From Ascaphus truei (lineage: Eukaryota > Chordata > Amphibia > Anura > Ascaphidae), in NCBI GenBank assembly GCA_036426205.1, contig CM071568.1, positions 225,596,239-225,660,238 of the forward strand: 64,000 nt of DNA, written 5' to 3'. The notes under the pieces are model-generated. The model was given only the letters and a program-made list of their open reading frames with translations. It did not search any database and was not told the origin of the DNA. Made by a program: the position numbers and the translations under genes. Shown here in pieces: positions 56,071 through 64,000 of this stretch. How positions within the stretch are numbered: the first letter of the stretch is position 1; the number at the start of each line of letters is the position of its first letter.

Positions 56071-56195
56071 CCGCGGGGTGAATATGCGCTGATGCGGCGG
56101 CCATTATTTTTTTTTTAAATTAGCGCGACCCCGTTACTAACGCGGTGGTCTCGGGGTGGACCCCGAGGACCGCGTTATAACGGGGTTTACCTGTA

Positions 56196-56560
56196 CATGT
56201 GGATAAAAGGCCAACTAATGTGCTCAGATCTATCTTTACATCTGCAATAAAACGCATTCTGGGAAACTAGATTCTTCCCAAAACTCCCACTGCAACAGAA
56301 CTAAAAATAGAAATAATTCATATAATTGACTTTGTTAAAGGAGAAATAATTTGTCACCAAACTCATAATACAAGAAAGTTTACGGGAATTTGGGATAAAT
56401 ACATACTGTAGGTTCTCTAGTGGTTTCAACGAAAGCAATTGTTTATTGAAGAAATAGCATCACAATATACTGGGAAGCCTATAGGAGAAAAATATGTGCT
56501 ACTCATCCCTACCCCCCATCCCCTATCTGACTTCACTTAGGTTTGTTACCTTTAATTTAT
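56196..56560 (+). pseudogene. L1/Tx1-type 3' end (tentative)
   Basis: Weakly coding-like plus-strand sequence with a pyrimidine-rich tail. It is similar in layout to the end of the L1 at 8.8-9.2 kb and probably belongs with the endonuclease remnant at 53 kb. Assignment is weak. Confidence 0.35.
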
Positions 56561-56999
56561 TTTCTCTTCTTTATTGTTATTATAAAAATGTGTTTAAATT
56601 GCATAATTTAAACATTGAAATATCAGACTGTTAAACGAATGCTTGAATTGTGAACGTGAACATTAACTCTTGCATTGACTGATTAAAAGCAGTAAGATAG
56701 ATGAGCCTGCAACTTAAACTACATTAAGTGAAACTTTTTGTGACAGTACTTTGAAGTCCTTATGTCTCTGTACTTTAGACACTTCTTCCAAATATGTTTC
56801 CCATTTGTCATATCCTTCTCTATATTTATCCTGCACTGCTGTGAAATTAACCAAAAAAAAATTAATAATTGGTTAATGCCCCTTGGCAGTAGTTGTGTGC
56901 CAATGACTTCCACCGCCTACATTTTATAAGACAGACATCTGTGGATTTGTCTCCTAGCAAAACAAAATACAAAATTCTGTTTGATGCTAATCATTTATT

Positions 57000-57530
57000 G
57001 TATTCCCCCCCCCCCGCCCCAACAATTTGTATTTATTATTTTTTTTTTTATTTATTAATTACATTATACTATATGGGATGGGGTACAAAAATAAGAAGGG
57101 GGGGTGGGCAGCAACAAATTACATTTGAGTATACAATAGTACAATTAGTAAGATCAAACAAGATTTTTAATACAAATCTATCAGCAAAGCAATAAAGCAC
57201 CCTATATAGGGCTAAACTCGAATATCATGCATGGATGAAATGTTTTCAGGGAATGCTGTTATCCAAGGAGGGAACCACATCCTCTCAAACTTAGTCATTG
57301 AATTGCTTAATATTGCAGTGAGTTTTTCCATTTCTATAACATGTCTCACCTTCTCCAAAAAATGTTGAGGTGAGGGCATGTCCGTCTGCTCCCACTGTAG
57401 CTATAGTGCATCGTGCTGCTGTCAGGAGATGGGCAATTAATTTATTATTGTTGAGAGGGATGTCTAGAACTGGTTTACCCATAACTATTATCAAAGGATC
57501 GATCGGGATATCAATCTCTACTGCTTAATG
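57000..57530 (-). pseudogene. L1/Tx1-type ORF2 C-terminus (minus strand)
   Basis: Minus-strand frames read IDIPIDPLIIVMGKPVLDI, NNNKLIAHLLTAARCTIAT, then after a frameshift EQTDMPSPQHFLEKVRHVIE and MEKLTAILSNSMTKFERMW. This is the C-terminal pattern of L1/Tx1 ORF2 (KLI...W....P....W...V......E), followed by a short 3' UTR with T/A-rich runs near 57,000. The whole upstream part is missing (5' truncation). Confidence 0.75.
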
Positions 57531-57637
57531 GATCGATTCTTTCATTTTCACCCGGGGAGGAATATGTGATACAGCGTGCCCCTGTGTTCACAGCTTTTTC
57601 CAGAGAGCTCGTTGCTGTATATATATATATATATACA

Positions 57638-57860
57638 GTGTTCGACAATCATATACATTTACACGCCCGGGGCGAGGGGATTTAACCCCTGGGCGAGTAA
57701 ATATTGGCCCAAGCAGCACACGTGTTTGTTTTTTTAAATTTCCCTGCTCGCGCTGAAAAAAAAAAAAAAACTCCCCCTACCTGACTGCTGATTGGCGCGC
57801 GCTCCCAGGCTTTGTGGGCGGGCGGCCAGGCTCTATATGAGCCAGCTCCCAACGAGCAGC
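57638..57860 (+). mobile_element. hAT-like left end with GTTCGACAA terminus
   Basis: Begins CAGTGTTCGACAATCATATA, matching in reverse the end at 30,865. It is followed by ccggggcgaggggatttaac and a small GC-rich interior. The right end was not found. Confidence 0.5.
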
Positions 57861-58209
57861 CATTCTTTCCCCATGGAGGACACAGTAAGTACTATCTGCT
57901 AAAAGCAGATGTGATATGACTCGTTTCCTGAACCCCTTAACACAGTTGTCTGGAGTCCACGCCTTCACAAGATCTAAAGCAGCAATTCCCGCCTAGGATC
58001 TTACCCTGTCCGCAGTCCATAATGTACGGTACGATATGCCCGCCATTGATAATACATTGGAGGGGCTAGTGTTCTTACATGTTTCTGGAATTAGGGGGTA
58101 CGGTTTCGATGTTCCTGTTGGTAAGCTGAGTCAGATCTGGAAGAAAGCATAGTTATAAGTTATGTCGGTGTATATAGGCGTAAGTTAAGCTAGTTACAGG
58201 GTCTACAAA

Positions 58210-58640
58210 TAAGAATCCAGATCACAGAGTGTGAGACAGAGAGAGGGGGTGAGAGACGAGGAGAGAGTGTGGGAGAGACGGAGAGAGTGGGGTGAGAGGA
58301 CGGGGAAACAGTGTGGGGGAGAGACGGAGAGAGTGTCCGGTGACATTGAGAGACGGACGAGAGAGTGTGGTGTGAGGAGAGAGGAGAACGAAGAAAGTGT
58401 GGGTGAGAGACCGAGAGAGTGAGGGGTGAGAGACGGAGGAGGTGTGGGTGAAGGACGGCGAGATTGTGTGGGTGAAGAGACGGAGAGAGAGAGAGTGTGG
58501 CGTGAGAAGCAGGAGAGACTGTGGGTGAGACTGAGAGAGAGAGACATGGATGGAGAGACAGAGAGGAGATGGTGGTGGCGGACTGATGATGGGGGAAACT
58601 GGGTGGGGAGATGGTGGACTGCGGGTGACTGGTGATGGAC
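58210..58640. repeat. GA-rich tandem repeat (gagagacggagagagtgtg units)
   Basis: Imperfect units of about 30-60 bp built on gagagacggagagagtgtgg. Ser/Leu/His-rich frames on the minus strand are artefacts. Confidence 0.95.
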
Positions 58641-58689
58641 TAGGTGGGGGGGGGTTTTGCCTGATTGGGGGGGTACATCGGTGGCTACA

Positions 58690-59400
58690 ACCCACCACAC
58701 AGAAAAGAACTCACACAACCACACACACACACACACGACACATCAGCAACACACACCACCCAACAACAAACCACACAAGACATCACACACTACACACAGC
58801 CAGGACACATCACTCACAGACCACACAACACACACACAACACACACACCACGCGCCATGAGAACACCAGCAAACACACGAACATAGCACACATCGAGTAC
58901 ACAAAACACCCGACACACACACAACCAGAGAGCACACACACCCCCAGGCGAACACCTACTACACAGCATCCCAGAGAAACACACACCCCCAAGCACACAC
59001 ACGACCAGACCACACCCCCCAGGACAACAATTACACACGCACCCAAGACACACAACAATCCCCATAAGCACAACGAAACATCCCGCAGAAAACAAACACA
59101 CACCCAGCTGAGACACACACACCCACCATCAAGGACACACACACAAAACCAGAAAAGAGACACACACACGTCCCCACAGCACACACAATGCACCACATCA
59201 CACTGACCTCACCCACCACCTCCCAGATAACACAAACACACACACACACAACACTCCCCCATACGCAAACACACAACTGCCAGAGAAACACACACACTAC
59301 CCAGTAGGATGAAACACACAGTCTGGCCAGAGAACACACACACGTTGCTCGCCCATATAGATAACATCACACATCACACACACACACACACACACTCATA
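58690..59400. repeat. CA-rich low-complexity DNA
   Basis: Irregular (CACA) sequence with scattered unique bases. Thr/His/Pro and Cys/Val open frames on the two strands are artefacts. Confidence 0.95.
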
Positions 59401-59429
59401 CACTCCCATATACACACACACCCATAGGT

Positions 59430-59720
59430 GCATCCCTGCTCCAATCTCCCGGCCCTGCGGGCTGACATGGGGATCGGGGTGAAGCGGGGACCTGAGGGGG
59501 CATCCCCGCTCCAATTCCCGGACCGCTGGCTGACACGGGGATCGGGTGAAGACGGGAGGACCTGAGTGGCATCACCCGCCACTCCAATCTCCCGCCACGC
59601 GGGCTGACATGGGGATCGGGGGTGAAGCGGGGACCTGAGTGGCATCCCCGCTCCAATATCCCGGGCCCGCGGGCTGACACGGGGATGGGGTGAAGGGGGG
59701 AGGACTGAGGGACTGTCAAG
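59430..59720. repeat. GC-rich minisatellite, about 70-bp unit, four copies
   Basis: Units contain catccccgctccaat, cgggctgacacggggatcgg and ggtgaagcggggacctgag. Small insertions and deletions vary the length. Confidence 0.9.
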
Positions 59721-59821
59721 GGGGGGGGGGGGCGGATGGGGACAGGAGAACACCCCCGCTACCACCTCCATAAACTGCCGGCAGCGGGTGCGCGCGGACA
59801 GGGGGAAAGGCATCAGATTAG

Positions 59822-60735
59822 TATGTGCTTGGAGCTTTGCATATGAGATCACTGTGTGTGCTTGGAGCTTTGCATATGAGATCACTGTGTGTGCTTGGAA
59901 CTTTGCATATGAGATCACTGTGTGTGCTTGGAGCTTTGCATATGAGATCACTGTGTGTGCTTGGAACTTTGCATATGAGATCACCGTGTGTGCTTGGAAC
60001 TTTGCATATGAGATCACTGTGTGTGCTTGGAACTTTGCATATGAGATCACTGTGTGTGCTTGGAACTTTGCATATGAGATCACTGTGTGTGCTTGGAGCT
60101 TTGCATACGAGATCACCGTGTGTGTTTGGAGCTTTGCATATGAGATCACGTGCGTATGTGCTTGGAGCTTTGCATACGAGATCACCGTGTGTGTTTGGAG
60201 CTTTGCTTATGAGATCACGTGCGTATGTGCTTGGAGCTTTGCATATGAGATCACTGTGTGTGCTTGGAGCTTGTATGAGACCCTGTGTGGTGCTTGAACT
60301 TTGCAATATGAGATCACTGTTGTGCTTGGGCTTTGCATATGAGATCACTGTTTGTGCTTGGAACTTTGCATATGAGATCACCGTGTGTGCTTGGAACTTT
60401 GCATATGAGATCACTGTTGGGTGCTTGGAACTTGGCATTAGATCACTGTGTTTGCGTTGGAACTTTGCATATGATATCACTGTGTTGTGCTTGGGCTTGC
60501 ATATGAGATCACTGTGTGTGCTTGGAGCTTTGCATATGAGATCATGTGCGTATGTGCTTGGAGCTTTGCATATGAGATCACTGTGTGTGCTTGGAGCTTT
60601 GCCTATGAGATCACGTGTGTGCTTGGAGTATTGCATACGAGATCACGAGTGTGCTTGGAGTATTGCATACGAGATCACGTGTGTGCTTGAAGTTTTGCAT
60701 ACAAGTTCACCCTGTGTGCTTGGAGCTTTGCATAT
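59822..60735. repeat. 33-bp satellite array, about 27 units
   Basis: Units read gtgcttggagctttgcatat followed by gagatcactgtgt. The first 14 or so units are regular and later ones carry small indels. Because 33 is a multiple of three and the unit lacks stops in several frames, open frames of 170-304 codons appear on both strands. They are repeats of about 11 residues (for example CAWSFAYEITV) and not evidence for a gene. Confidence 0.95.
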
Positions 60736-61974
60736 GTAGCACCCTTTCCCCATGTATCAGGGAAACTACCTGTGCTGCTGTACCTGCGTGGCTTACAGGA
60801 GGCCTGATCCTCTGCCACTGGGAGCCTGGGGTGGTCAGGTTCGTTGGTCTACAGCGCCTCCACCTCAGAGAGATCCTAACGCAGTAGGATAACCCCTCAC
60901 AGGAACCCACCGGTAAGGAATAAGGATACACACACCGTATAGCTAACTTATATATACTGGAATATAACTGACAACACAATAATATACAAGGCCGCACAAG
61001 GCTGTACCCACACAGTACCCCGCTGTATGACCACCACTTTGTCCACACTCCAGTGAGGTTTCCCCAAAGTTATGAGGGTGCCCTGGGCACCTAACCACCC
61101 GGTGTCCACAAGACAGGTCCACCCCAAAGAGTGTGAGGAGTAGCGCTACCCCTGGGTATGGCCGGTGGTGCATGTTGGGTACCTTCCTGGTCTTAGGCCA
61201 GACCAGGCCAAACTGTAGCATGGATCCGTCGGACCGCAGAGTGATCCCATGACGCTATCTATCCGCTCCTTCCACAAAGGCATCCGCCTCTGAGGGAGCT
61301 CCAGCAGGAGTGTGTCCCTATGAGTGTCTATAATGGCCCATGGTCTGGTCCCAGACCGCAGATTGCTGCGTGGCTCTGTCACTGATTAGCAGCACTAACA
61401 GCACACTAAAGGGGGTGTCCTTAGCTGAAAGGGCCTTCCCTATACATGCACTGGCACTACCGTGAGTTGGGGACTAGCTGGGGCCTACAGGGGAAAGCTG
61501 GCCTAGTCCCAAAGTTACTGGCACCTGGGACACTACCTCTCACCACTGCGTCCGGCTCCTGACTGGCGTGCTCCTCCACGCACCAGAAGTATCTTTTCTC
61601 CCTTGACGTGACTCTATGCGCCCTATTGGCTCTGCACATCCACATGGTAAGCAGCCCCTGGAGCTGCTGGGAATTGTAGTCCCATGCGGAGCCCTTTAAT
61701 GGCCACTGCAACTAACTGTGCACTGCACATGTGCGAGGCTTCCATTGTGCATGTGTGAACTTACAACATGGCAGCGCTCTGCATCGGCGGCTGCCTCTGA
61801 GCTCCAGAGCTCGGGACTAGCTGCAGCCTCCCCCAAACCTGCTACGGAGGTGAGTGGGGACCCAGCTACATCCTCCCCCTGGTGGAGACTCCAACACTCC
61901 CGCTTGGCAACAACATATATACACAAGATATATAATAAAAATACAGTATACATACAAAAAAAAAAAAATGTTCC

Positions 61975-62235
61975 CAGCACACAAAAGAAGGAAAATGGGG
62001 GACCAAAATGGTGAACCAAATGGTGAACCAAAAAGTTTAATGAGCAAAACACAAAGTGAGTGAAAAAAACACAATACAAAAAGGGGGAGGGAGGGAAGGG
62101 GTGGGATGAACAAACGTAAGGGAAAAGGGGGGCGGGAACGTTTCGGGTTATAAACCCCTTCTTCAGGCCCGTTCCCAAAAGACACATGGTATCTAATTGT
62201 ACTTCCCTAGTCCCTATACACGTCTCCCAAAGAAA
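61975..62235 (-). mobile_element. PLE-type 3' tail (minus strand), sister of 365-590
   Basis: Reverse complement of the tail at 0.4 kb: gggaagtacaattagatacc, the hairpin after ggcctgaagaagg, and ttcactcactttgtgttttg. The minus-strand open frame across it is not conserved with any PLE protein and is probably fortuitous. Confidence 0.65.
62137..62167 (-). ncRNA. Hammerhead-like motif with both core boxes intact
   Basis: Minus-strand reading: CTGAAGA, stem II GGGTT...AACCC with a short loop, GAAA, then CGTT. Both conserved boxes are present. The bases at the expected cleavage position are less clear than in the copy at 18,177. Confidence 0.6.
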
Positions 62236-62289
62236 GCACCAAAACAAATGGGCAATGAGACATGGATGTATCCTAGTAGGGAATAATGT

Positions 62290-62470
62290 AACCAGGTAGT
62301 ATCCTAACAAGGGTTAATAAGGCATGAATGAATCCAAATAGGGGTTAATGGGACATGAATGCCTCCTAACAGGGGTTAACACAAGGTAATATCCTAGCAA
62401 GGGTTAATAAGGCATGAATGTATCCAAATAGGGGTTAATGGGACATGAAAGCCTCTAGCAGGGGTTAACA
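62290..62470. repeat. Tandem duplication, unit about 86 bp
   Basis: Two copies of a block with aagggttaataaggcatgaa, then atccaaataggggttaatgg and gacatgaa. Within the unit ggggttaa also recurs. Confidence 0.9.
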
Positions 62471-62543
62471 AAAATAAACCAGATTAATCTAGGTAATGTC
62501 CAAAGTACTCAAGCACACACAGTCCAGCTTACTATACATACAG

Positions 62544-62610
62544 CTCACCATGTGTACTTGGAGCTTTGCATATGCGATCACTGTGTGTGCTTAGAGCTTT
62601 GCATACGAGT
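62544..62610. repeat. 33-bp satellite, resumed (two units)
   Basis: Two diverged units: tgtgtacttggagctttgca with tatgcgatcac, then tgtgtgcttagagctttgca. They continue the array that ended at 60,735. Confidence 0.9.
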
Positions 62611-62888
62611 TTGGCGATTTCGCAGCTTACAGAATAGGCCCAAAAGACCATAATGCAAACAGAAGCAAAATAGAAATTGCCCTATCTCTCAATTTTGCAC
62701 CATTTTTGCCTGGACTTATTACCCCTAGTGATTTGACCAAGCTATTGCAGGAACACTTTCACAAGAAGGGAAATGTAATTCCCAATATATCCCTTATAAT
62801 AGCTGACAATCTCATCCCTTAACTCCTATAACCACTGAGGCAAGTGGAGATCTGTGTAAAGGGGAACATATATTCTTATAATTACCAT

Positions 62889-63062
62889 GGCTGCGCTTAT
62901 AGTGCCGGCGACGCGACGTCAGGCTACGGTCGCTGGAAAAATCAAATTGAGATGACTTCCAGCGATCGTGACCAAGCCGTCGCGCTGCGCTTACTATAAA
63001 CGCACGCGACGGCGGCAATGCATTTGTTTTGATGTGACGTTGCCGACACTATAAGCGCAGCC
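62889..63062. mobile_element. Harbinger-like MITE, copy 3
   Basis: Ends GGCTGCGCTTATAGTGCCGG and CACTATAAGCGCAGCC. Interior with aaatcaaattgagatgactt shared with the copy at 40,731. No clear three-base duplication is visible. Confidence 0.8.
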
Positions 63063-63069
63063 TACGTCA

Positions 63070-64000
63070 TAAAGAAAGATATTTCACGCAGATTTAGCAT
63101 GTGCTTATGGACTTGGCATATAAAATATTTATATCAAATATGTATATGTACTTGTTTTCACTGACAAAGTATGGAAGTGCAAAATGTGTTGGGGTTGCAC
63201 AGACACTGTTCTTGGTTGAGGTCAGTGACGTGAACAGACGCAGACATCTAAAGCAGTGGCAGTTTGCCTCTGAAAGCTCTACCCATTGCCTACAGTACAA
63301 CAAAGAGAACCAATTTTGTTGAAGCAATATACTTTTACTTACAGTAATTGAAAGTGTGGATGTTTTAAATTATTGCAAAAATAGATTTACATTTTGCCAA
63401 CCCTGTGTTTTCTCCGATTTCTCTGGTGTTCTGTTCTGTGGGAAGGGGATTCACCCACTTGTGAAGACGCTGAAAGACGGAGGGTGGTTTCCTTGGGAGA
63501 AATCAATTTTGTGCAGATGTGTTTGTTTTATTACTTCATTACCACTATGGGATACATAATTGTGTACTATAGTGCACAATATAAATGGCATGCTTGCAAT
63601 ACAAAGAATGCTTTGAATGCCAAACAAGGAATGGGTAAAATGAATTCTTCAAAATGAACACAACATGACCAATGGTGCAGTGTGACTCTAGGATCAACCT
63701 ACTGTGGGTAAGATTTGCTATGTAACTTCCTAATAGGTATTACTTTGACAAAACTGTTACCATAAATGCATTTCTCTTTCAGTAGATATCCGTTAGTAGA
63801 TTAAGGAGGCTGTTCATGGTTGTGTGGTCAAAACTGCTGCAAATTACGAAGGATTTGTCCCACATTTAAAAGAAAATACACAGAATATTAGTCTTCAGTT
63901 TGACTTTCCCATACAGGCTCGGTATATCCTGCAGTGTGGATGTACTTGGCTCTCAACATACTGCAGATATTTTTTTGCAGCCGGCATTCATGCAGGTGAA
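63070..64000. other. No recognisable gene
   Basis: Moderately AT-rich sequence. Two overlapping short frames at 63,356-63,657 have no motifs and no convincing splice signals. Confidence 0.4.

Larger units (their letters stand above)
55157..56193. mobile_element. Long pogo/Tigger-like non-autonomous element (1,037 bp)
   Basis: Inverted ends CAGGTAAACCCCGTTATAAC and GTTATAACGGGGTTTACCTG, extending to about 25 bp including CGCG, flanked by TA on both sides. The inside holds a CACACTG-type repeat array (55,235-55,700), a G-run and a GC-rich block (55,757-56,110). Inner ends ttataccgcgattcggttat and gcgaccccgttactaacgcg suggest further repeated end motifs. No transposase. Confidence 0.9.
60736..62543. 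mobile_element. Interruption of the 33-bp satellite (composite insertion)
   Basis: The satellite stops after gctttgcatatg at 60,735 and resumes at about 62,544 with caccatgtgtacttggagct, at nearly the same place in the unit. The interruption begins TGTAGCACCC and contains CpG-moderate sequence without domains (60,740-61,700), a PLE-type tail (61,975-62,235, minus) and an 86-bp tandem duplication (62,290-62,470). I cannot show a single target duplication around it. Confidence 0.5.

Noticed and set aside
58203..59339. Open frames in GA-rich and CA-rich DNA
   Set aside because: Compositional artefacts of low-complexity DNA. Opposite-strand frames exist over the same bases.
59788..60739. Long open frames of 169-304 codons on both strands
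   Set aside because: They arise from the 33-bp satellite unit, whose length is a multiple of three. The same repeat is open in several frames, and the predicted proteins are only repeats of 11 residues.
61696..62310. 204-codon minus-strand frame
   Set aside because: It crosses a PLE-type 3' tail with the hammerhead-like hairpin and other non-coding sequence. The sister tail at 0.4 kb does not preserve the frame.

Overview
The window looks like intergenic DNA from a vertebrate, most likely an amphibian and probably a frog. It carries L1/Tx1-type and L2/CR1-type LINE remnants, several Penelope-like element (PLE) copies of the Neptune/Poseidon kind, many small DNA transposons (hAT, pogo/Tigger-like, PIF/Harbinger-like), long microsatellites and GT-AG introns. 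I found no host protein-coding gene, tRNA, rRNA or CRISPR array that I could defend. Almost all recognisable coding sequence belongs to decayed transposable elements. Family names come from remembered motif patterns, not from a database search, and the species is inferred.

Layout: 0.3-0.6 kb holds a PLE tail with a hammerhead-like motif. 2.5-3.2 kb is an L2/CR1-like LINE end (minus). 3.2-9.3 kb is an L1/Tx1-like LINE (plus) interrupted by a pogo-like MITE, a 431-bp insertion with a 16-bp target duplication, a PLE 3' fragment and a mariner-type MITE. 10.3-10.6 kb is a second PLE reverse-transcriptase scrap running into a CAG repeat. 11.6-11.9 kb is an inverted repeat. 12.5-13.2 kb is a possible LTR. 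15.2-17.3 kb is a TCTGAGAGTGGG-type minisatellite in two blocks. 22.0-25.6 kb is the best-preserved element, a Neptune-like PLE (minus) with reverse transcriptase, a damaged GIY-YIG endonuclease and a 3' hammerhead-like motif. 27.3-30.8 kb holds a Tc1/mariner-type transposase gene split into about five exons, with a divergent, unrecognised, exon-like gene on the other strand 146 bp away. 31.6-31.9, 42.6-42.8, 45.0-45.8 and 51.5-51.8 kb are inverted repeats, each containing or enclosing a hammerhead-like hairpin. 34.9-36.6 and 49.2-51.0 kb are two inverted copies of one long repeat with an LTR-like end. 38.9-46.3 kb is rich in hAT and Harbinger-like MITEs. 53-57.5 kb holds pieces of L1/Tx1 elements in both orientations around two pogo-like MITEs. 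58.2-60.7 kb is simple-sequence and minisatellite DNA ending in a 33-bp satellite, which resumes at 62.5 kb after a 1.8-kb interruption.

Two signals deserve attention. One is the intron-containing Tc1-type transposase paired with a divergent companion gene. The other is a recurrent CTGANGA / stem II / GAAA hairpin, the core of a hammerhead ribozyme, seen about a dozen times in PLE-type tails, often at or near the centre of head-to-head palindromes.
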